Source of the DNA: Chloroflexota bacterium
GTDB taxonomy: Bacteria > Chloroflexota > Dehalococcoidia > Dehalococcoidales > UBA3254
NCBI GenBank assembly: GCA_017860765.1
Contig: JAGDMY010000021.1
Location: 1-10,712 of the forward strand
Length of the DNA: 10,712 bases
Direction of reading: 5' to 3'
Part shown: positions 6,480 to 10,712 of the stretch, piece by piece
Numbering within the stretch: position 1 is the stretch's first letter
Layout of the letters: each line of letters begins with the position of its first letter
Notes under the pieces: generated by a model
Seen by the model: only the letters and a program-made list of their open reading frames with translations
The model's database searches: none
What the model was told of the DNA's origin: nothing
Position numbers and translations under genes: made by a program

Positions 6480-7229
6480 TCACATAGCAACTTTGGAACA
6501 GCCGCCATCCACGGTGATGACGCTTCCGGTAATGTAGTCGGCCTCAGGAGATGCCAGGAAGACCACCATATTGGCTACCTCCTCGGGGCGCCCCAATCTG
6601 CCCTTGGGCACCGTTCTCAGCGACCTCTCCTTCATCGATTCAGGTACGGCACCTGAGTCGATCGTCCCGGGACAAATGGCGTTGACATTGATGCCAAAAG
6701 TGGCCAGTTCGACAGCCATCGCCTCGGTAAGGGACTTCAGGCCTCCCTTAGAGGCGATATAGGCTGCCATTAGCGGGGTAGCACCCCCGCCCCCACCTGA
6801 AGCCACGGAAGAGATATTAACGATGCGGCCTTCACCGTTCTTGATCATGTTTTTAGCCACCGCCTGTGAGCATAGAAAGGCCCCTTTCAGGTTTACAGCA
6901 AAAGTCCGGTCCCAGTCTTCCTCAGTAATGCGGACAAAGGGTTTGATAACCCCCACTGCCGCATTATTGACCAGAATGTCCACCCTGCCGAATTCAGCTA
7001 TAGTCCTGGCTACCATTTCCTGTACTTCGGCTTTAAGAGAAATATCACATTTTACGGCCAGGGCCTGGCCCCCGGCGGCTCTTATTTCAGCCGCTACTTT
7101 TTGGCAGTCCTCCTGGTCAACGTCGGCGACCACTACCCTGGCACCCTCTCTGGAGAGGGCCAGAGCAATGGCCTTGCCGATGCCCCTCCTTGAACCTGTT
7201 ACAATTGCCGTTTTACCCTGCAACTTCAT
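6480..7229 (-). CDS. Short-chain dehydrogenase/reductase (SDR), FabG-like
   Basis: The 249 residues are the normal length for a classical SDR. Visible motifs are TGSRRGIG (11-18, cofactor binding), CDIS (61-64), NNAA (88-91), the catalytic Asn in VNLKG (N113), Ser in NISSV (S141), YIASK (Y157, K161) and the ICPG loop (185-188). VVVADVD places an acidic residue (D36) at the end of the second strand, which favours NAD(H) over NADP(H). Six residues after S141 come GGGGGATPLMAA, so the Ser-Tyr spacing is 16 rather than the usual 12-13, an extended loop near the active site. The gene begins 14 nt after the dehydratase-family subunit, with AAGGAG (7243-7238) 8 nt before the ATG. It probably oxidises a hydroxyacyl or reduces an oxoacyl intermediate of the same pathway; the substrate is not determined. 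Confidence 0.93.
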   Translation of the reverse strand: MKLQGKTAIVTGSRRGIGKAIALALSREGARVVVADVDQEDCQKVAAEIRAAGGQALAVKCDISLKAEVQEMVARTIAEFGRVDILVNNAAVGVIKPFVRITEEDWDRTFAVNLKGAFLCSQAVAKNMIKNGEGRIVNISSVASGGGGGATPLMAAYIASKGGLKSLTEAMAVELATFGINVNAICPGTIDSGAVPESMKERSLRTVPKGRLGRPEEVANMVVFLASPEADYITGSVITVDGGCSKVAM

Positions 7230-7243
7230 ACAACCGGCTCCTT

Positions 7244-8497
7244 CTATTTCTCTCGCCTATCATCCAGCAATTCTAAAAACTGCTCCACCTTCGCGGTTAT
7301 TTCCTCTTCGGTCACAATCGTGGAGTCTCCCAGGTCACAATCCACAACCAGAGTGGGTATGCCTTCCTTAAGCAAAGCATCTTTGATAATTTTGATAGTG
7401 GCACAGGTCTGCCGGCACCCCATATGCGCCCAGTAAAGAGCGCCCTCCGCCCGATATTCCCGGGCCTGCCCGACGATCTTATCCGCTACCCCCTTTAAAG
7501 GTCCCGTATCGGTGAGGGCAAAGGCTTTGGCAGCCAAACTTTCCAGCGGACGGGAGGGGTCGATATCGGCGTCCGCCCAGAGCGACAAGTGGGGCTCTGC
7601 TACGAATGAAGCCTGATAGTCCTTTTCCATAGTATTTAAAAATTTCCACAGATAGCTGGGATAAAAGAAAAAGTTCAGAAGGCGGTAGCGCTCAGGCCGG
7701 AGGTCGGGTTGGCCCATTTCAGCTTTCATTTCATCCCGCACAACCCCATAGAAATCGACCAGCTCGGGGGTCCCGGAGAGCAGGAGTTCGGCCAGGATCA
7801 TCTCGATCAGATGGTGGCTGCGCATGGGAGAGGGGACCGCTTTTCTTAGCTCGCAGATTTCTCGGTATATGAGCGTGGAACGGCGGGTCTGCTCCATAAC
7901 CTCCGATAGCCGGTCCCAGTCCATTTTCTTTCCGGCGAGCTGTTCCAAAAAACGCACCAGGCTTTCCAGTTCGCGGACATAATACTGGCGGCCTTCAGGC
8001 GTATCGTGATAAGGCCGGTCAAGGTACAGGCCGGGACGCTCATAGACCTTCGCCAGATAATCGCCGGATTTGGCTGTCAGATCACAGACCAGGTTGCTCC
8101 ACACAAAGGCATCCGCCCGGGGCAGCCAGCCTTTATAAGCCATGGCATTGAGGAGGCGATGGCCGGAGCAGATTTCCCCGGCGAATCCGGCCGCTTTGGC
8201 GACGGCAAAGGACTCTTCCAGCCCCAGCATGCGGGCCATTATCTCACCGGTGCCTTCCAGGTACAGCGGAGTGATATCCATGGCGTACAGCAATTCGGTG
8301 GGAATGAAGATCGTGTGGCCAACCACGGGTCTGTCCTCGCCCTGGGCCCGCTGGACCTTTCTGAAACAACCCGCCAGAAGCGAATAGTAAAGCCATTCCC
8401 CCTTGCGGTCGGACTGGTTCCGGCACATCCGGGCCAGCATTTCCAGAATGCGGACCACTTTTTCGAATTTAGCGTTATCGATGGTTTTGACTGTCAT
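7244..8497 (-). CDS. 2-hydroxyacyl-CoA dehydratase / benzoyl-CoA reductase family subunit (larger, BcrB/HgdA-like)
   Basis: The 417-residue protein belongs to the HGD-D family (PF06050). Characterised members use [4Fe-4S] clusters to dehydrate 2-hydroxyacyl-CoA esters or to reduce benzoyl-CoA. The three family-type cysteines are visible: EICSGHR (C110), NLVCD (C138) and HMGCRQTC (C361), so a cluster can plausibly be held. FIPTELLYAMDITPLYLEG (64-82) matches the family's N-terminal 'P-E-L-L-A-G-P' region. GIPTLVVDCDLGDS (379-392) matches its C-terminal strand. The length fits BcrB or HadB better than HgdA (about 477). ATG 8497 overlaps the stop of the preceding subunit as ATGA. GGGGAGGT (8512-8505) lies 7 nt upstream, so translation is probably coupled and the two should form a heterodimer. 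Which reaction is catalysed cannot be read from the sequence. Confidence 0.9.
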   Translation of the reverse strand: MTVKTIDNAKFEKVVRILEMLARMCRNQSDRKGEWLYYSLLAGCFRKVQRAQGEDRPVVGHTIFIPTELLYAMDITPLYLEGTGEIMARMLGLEESFAVAKAAGFAGEICSGHRLLNAMAYKGWLPRADAFVWSNLVCDLTAKSGDYLAKVYERPGLYLDRPYHDTPEGRQYYVRELESLVRFLEQLAGKKMDWDRLSEVMEQTRRSTLIYREICELRKAVPSPMRSHHLIEMILAELLLSGTPELVDFYGVVRDEMKAEMGQPDLRPERYRLLNFFFYPSYLWKFLNTMEKDYQASFVAEPHLSLWADADIDPSRPLESLAAKAFALTDTGPLKGVADKIVGQAREYRAEGALYWAHMGCRQTCATIKIIKDALLKEGIPTLVVDCDLGDSTIVTEEEITAKVEQFLELLDDRREK

Positions 8498-9642
8498 CTG
8501 CCCGACCTCCCCTGAAGCATCTCGAAAAAGGCCTGCAGCCGGGTGGTGATTTGCCCGGTGCCTCCCATGCCATATTCGACATCCAGCTCCAGGACCGGAA
8601 GGCCCTGCGCCTCGAGCATTTCCCTGACCATGGGCTGTTCCATGGTCTGGGGAACGCAGTATCGGACCATCTGGGTGATGAAACCCTGCACTCTGAAGTC
8701 CCTGACCAGCCTCAATATCCGCTGCAGTCGATCATCCGAAGGCTCCATGCGGGGGCAGGCAAAATTATGGAGATAGCGCCGGCAAATAGCTTTGATCGGG
8801 TCGCTATCGAAGTCCACACCTTCCCACCAGTACCTGACTCCGGTGCAAAGCTCATCGATTACCACCAGGCCCCCCATCTGCTCAATAGCCCTGATGAAAT
8901 CAGGATTATTTAAAGGGCTGCCGGCAACCATAATTCTGAACCGGCCGGCAATTTTCCGGCGGCCGGTGCTCAACTCCTTGATCAACCTTTGCGTCACTGC
9001 ATTGAATTGCTCCGGCGGCAATGAAACGCTGGCGTTGAGGATGGTCAGCAGCTCACTGCCGGCAATCGGCGGATTATCCGCTTTGGTCATCTGGTACAAA
9101 GATTTCAACAGTTCTCGCCGTCGATTATATAGCCGTATCGACTCCTGTAAAGCCTCATGGGTGATAGATGCTCCCATGAAAGCCTCGAGCCTGGAGACCA
9201 GCTGGCGCAGCTCGACCGCATAAAGTTGATACGCGCCATCGTTGATTTTACGCGGCACCCCCACGGTATGAATAAAAGGTGTAAAACCATAGTGTTCCCA
9301 GACATCCGCCAGCCGGCGTGAGCAGTCGCAGGTAGAGCCGGCCACGAAACCATCTAAAAATCGGTAGCGGTCTTTGAGCACCATCTCCAGACAATTTCGG
9401 ATGAAGGAACAGGTGTTGGGATACATACAGGCGTTGGCGTCATCATAATTGGCGAGCCGGGAATCTCCGATAAGCCTTATCGGCAGAGCTCCCGAGGCGT
9501 AGATTATTTCCTCCGGCACATAGGTGCATTCGAAAGCGATAATTTTCTTACCCTGCTCTTTCCAGACTTTCAAAGCCGGAGTGGCGGGGAAAGAAGCGTT
9601 AAGCTGCTCTATCTCAGCCAGAGCTTCGGGAGTATCATCCAC
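8494..9642 (-). CDS. 2-hydroxyacyl-CoA dehydratase / benzoyl-CoA reductase family subunit (smaller, BcrC/HgdB-like)
   Basis: The 382-residue protein is the second HGD-D family member. YVPEEIIYASGALPIRLIGD (41-60) is the typical N-terminal motif. Likely cluster cysteines are C78 in YPNTCSF, C105 in GSTCD and C329 in VRYC. GSPLNNPDF (241-249), VVIDELCTGVRYWW (260-273) and GTGQITTRLQAFFEML (361-376) are strong family signatures. I start at GTG 9642, since AAAGGAG (9655-9649) ends 6 nt before it and the GTGGATGA junction overlaps the stop of the ATPase gene by 8 nt. A GTG at 9675 would add 11 residues but deepen the overlap to 41 nt. The small-then-large subunit order resembles bcrC-bcrB of class I benzoyl-CoA reductase operons. 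The partner activating ATPase is not in the window. Confidence 0.9.
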   Translation of the reverse strand: MDDTPEALAEIEQLNASFPATPALKVWKEQGKKIIAFECTYVPEEIIYASGALPIRLIGDSRLANYDDANACMYPNTCSFIRNCLEMVLKDRYRFLDGFVAGSTCDCSRRLADVWEHYGFTPFIHTVGVPRKINDGAYQLYAVELRQLVSRLEAFMGASITHEALQESIRLYNRRRELLKSLYQMTKADNPPIAGSELLTILNASVSLPPEQFNAVTQRLIKELSTGRRKIAGRFRIMVAGSPLNNPDFIRAIEQMGGLVVIDELCTGVRYWWEGVDFDSDPIKAICRRYLHNFACPRMEPSDDRLQRILRLVRDFRVQGFITQMVRYCVPQTMEQPMVREMLEAQGLPVLELDVEYGMGGTGQITTRLQAFFEMLQGRSGR

Positions 9643-10438
9643 CGTGGTCTCCTTTATCCGCAACCCACTTTTCACGCAGGGACGAATAATAATTGCCGGC
9701 GGCTTTTTCTGCGCCGGCGCCCAGATAGGATTTGCGGGTGTCCGGGTGATTTTTCAGAACTTCGGCCGAACCCTCCAGAACCAGTTTCCCCGTTTGCAGG
9801 ATGTAACCATATTCAGCGATCGAAAGCGCAGCAAAGGCGTTCTGTTCGGCAATAACGAAAGTGGTCTTTTGTTCCCGATTAATTTGTTTTACAGTCGCCA
9901 GAATTTCAGCGATAATCCTGGAGGCTAAACCCAGGGAAGGTTCATCCAGCAACATCACCCTGGGACGTGCCATCAAGGCCCGTCCGATGCTCAGCATTTG
10001 CTGTTCACCCCCGGACAAATAACCGCTTTTCCGTCTGTTAAGTTTTGCCAGTTTAGGGAAATATTGATAAACCCCGGCGATATCCCTTTTTAGATCTCTG
10101 GAACTTTTGCTGAGATAAGCTCCCATAATTAAATTTTCTTCAGTGGTCAAGTCTTCGAAAACGGGATGGCCCTGCAGAACGTGGCAGATGCCCAGACGGG
10201 CTATTTGCTCCGGGTTTAAATGGTCGATTCTCCGCCCATCCAGCTCAACTCTACCCTTATTCAATTTACCGGACTCGGTGGCTAAAACACCCGAGATGCT
10301 CTTTAAAGTCGTCGACTTTCCGCTGCCATTGTTCCCCAGCAGGACCACTATGCTCCCATCGTCAATCCGCATGGAGACGCCGGTTAAGGCCAGCACAACA
10401 TCCAAATAGATTGCTTCAATATTGTCCAGTACTAACAT
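9635..10438 (-). CDS. livF: LivF-type ABC transporter ATP-binding protein
   Basis: The 267-residue cytoplasmic ATPase has Walker A GNNGSGKST (35-43), the Q-loop region HVLQGHPVF (86-94, Q89), the ABC signature LSGGEQQ (141-147), Walker B RVMLLDEP (160-167, E166 catalytic) and AEQNA (197-201). The last has Gln where LivG-type ATPases have His, which is characteristic of LivF. It should power uptake with the permease and the LivK-type binding protein in this operon. About 28 residues (GAGAEKAAGNYYSSLREKWV onward, 240-267) extend past the usual LivF end near SYLG, a non-standard charged tail. ATG 10438 overlaps the permease stop by 7 nt (ATGTTAG). No good Shine-Dalgarno is present, so expression probably depends on coupling. 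The gene symbol marks the family role; the transported ligand may not be an amino acid. Confidence 0.94.
   Translation of the reverse strand: MLVLDNIEAIYLDVVLALTGVSMRIDDGSIVVLLGNNGSGKSTTLKSISGVLATESGKLNKGRVELDGRRIDHLNPEQIARLGICHVLQGHPVFEDLTTEENLIMGAYLSKSSRDLKRDIAGVYQYFPKLAKLNRRKSGYLSGGEQQMLSIGRALMARPRVMLLDEPSLGLASRIIAEILATVKQINREQKTTFVIAEQNAFAALSIAEYGYILQTGKLVLEGSAEVLKNHPDTRKSYLGAGAEKAAGNYYSSLREKWVADKGDHGG
9649..9655 (-). promoter_or_regulatory. Shine-Dalgarno deciding the GTG start of the BcrC/HgdB-like subunit
   Basis: The minus strand reads AAAGGAG, 6 nt, then GTG at 9642. The site lies inside the last codons of the ATPase gene, which ends at 9635, and supports coupled translation of the transporter and enzyme genes. 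Confidence 0.65.
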
Positions 10439-10712
10439 GGCTTAACTGCTCTTAAATGCCCTCCAGGCCAGAATTTAATCTTTAATCTTAGCCTCTTCCA
10501 GAGGCCCAGCAGCCCGTACGGCTGAAACGAGACAAAGAGGACTATCGCCAGGCCATAAACACCCGATGTGATAAAAACCCAGGTATTGTTATTGATTGAA
10601 GGGACGAGATTAGACATGCTGAATAAATGCAGTATCTGGCTGATCACCCTGAGAAAAATGACGCCCATTACAGCCCCCGCCGTGCTGCCAGCCCCGCCAA
10701 TAACGATCATGC
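10432..10712 (-). CDS. livM: LivM-type ABC transporter permease, C-terminal fragment (gene continues past the right edge)
   Basis: Only the last ~93 codons are inside the window; the frame is open at 10712, so the internal ATG at 10710 is not the start. IVIGGAGSTAGAVMGVIFLR is the conserved cytoplasmic-loop and helix segment of LivH/LivM permeases that contacts the ATPase. A second hydrophobic stretch (WVFITSGVYGLAIVLFVSF) ends in QPYGLLGLW, like the F-x-P-x-GL end typical of LivM. A short basic tail follows. It is the first visible gene of the operon and overlaps livF by 7 nt. LivM is usually followed by livG and then livF. Here livF follows directly, so livG must be elsewhere. It could be LivH-like instead, but the C-terminal motif favours LivM. 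Confidence 0.85.
   Translation of the reverse strand, partial: MIVIGGAGSTAGAVMGVIFLRVISQILHLFSMSNLVPSINNNTWVFITSGVYGLAIVLFVSFQPYGLLGLWKRLRLKIKFWPGGHLRAVKPC

Overview
The window looks like chromosomal DNA of an anaerobic bacterium. Three things suggest this: a two-subunit enzyme of the benzoyl-CoA reductase / 2-hydroxyacyl-CoA dehydratase family, a branched-chain-amino-acid-type (Liv) ABC transporter, and lipoproteins with low-complexity Ala/Pro/Ser/Thr linkers. The small double zinc-ribbon protein and the style of the lipoproteins remind me of Dehalococcoidia (Chloroflexota). That is a weak inference from protein style, and no marker gene in the window settles it. I see no rRNA, tRNA, CRISPR array, insertion sequence or phage gene.

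Left part (1-2494). A 5'-partial-in-window HI0933-family flavoprotein on the minus strand runs off the left edge. It is divergent from a plus-strand metallo-beta-lactamase-fold hydrolase, whose predicted promoter ends almost at its ATG, so its mRNA may be nearly leaderless. A small plus-strand lipoprotein follows, with its own promoter and a strong Shine-Dalgarno.

Middle part (2505-4834). On the minus strand lie the ribosome-associated GTPase TypA/BipA and a 102-residue double zinc-ribbon protein. The latter has a near-consensus sigma-70 promoter, a leader of about 95 nt, and a GTG start fixed by a strong Shine-Dalgarno. A GC-rich hairpin between the two genes may act as a weak terminator.

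Right part (5080-10712). This is one tightly packed minus-strand operon that enters from the right edge. In transcription order it holds: a LivM-type permease (C-terminal end only), a LivF-type ATPase, two subunits of the 2-hydroxyacyl-CoA dehydratase / benzoyl-CoA reductase family, an SDR oxidoreductase and a LivK-type lipoprotein binding protein. The first four overlap by 4-8 nt and the last two follow after 14 and 38 nt. The likely logic is uptake of an organic acid or amino acid followed by reductive dehydration or reduction of its CoA ester, with the SDR doing a linked redox step. The activating ATPase that every characterised ATP-dependent member of this family needs is not in the window, nor are LivG, LivH or any acyl-CoA ligase or CoA-transferase. 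They may lie beyond the right edge or elsewhere. The substrate cannot be named from sequence alone.
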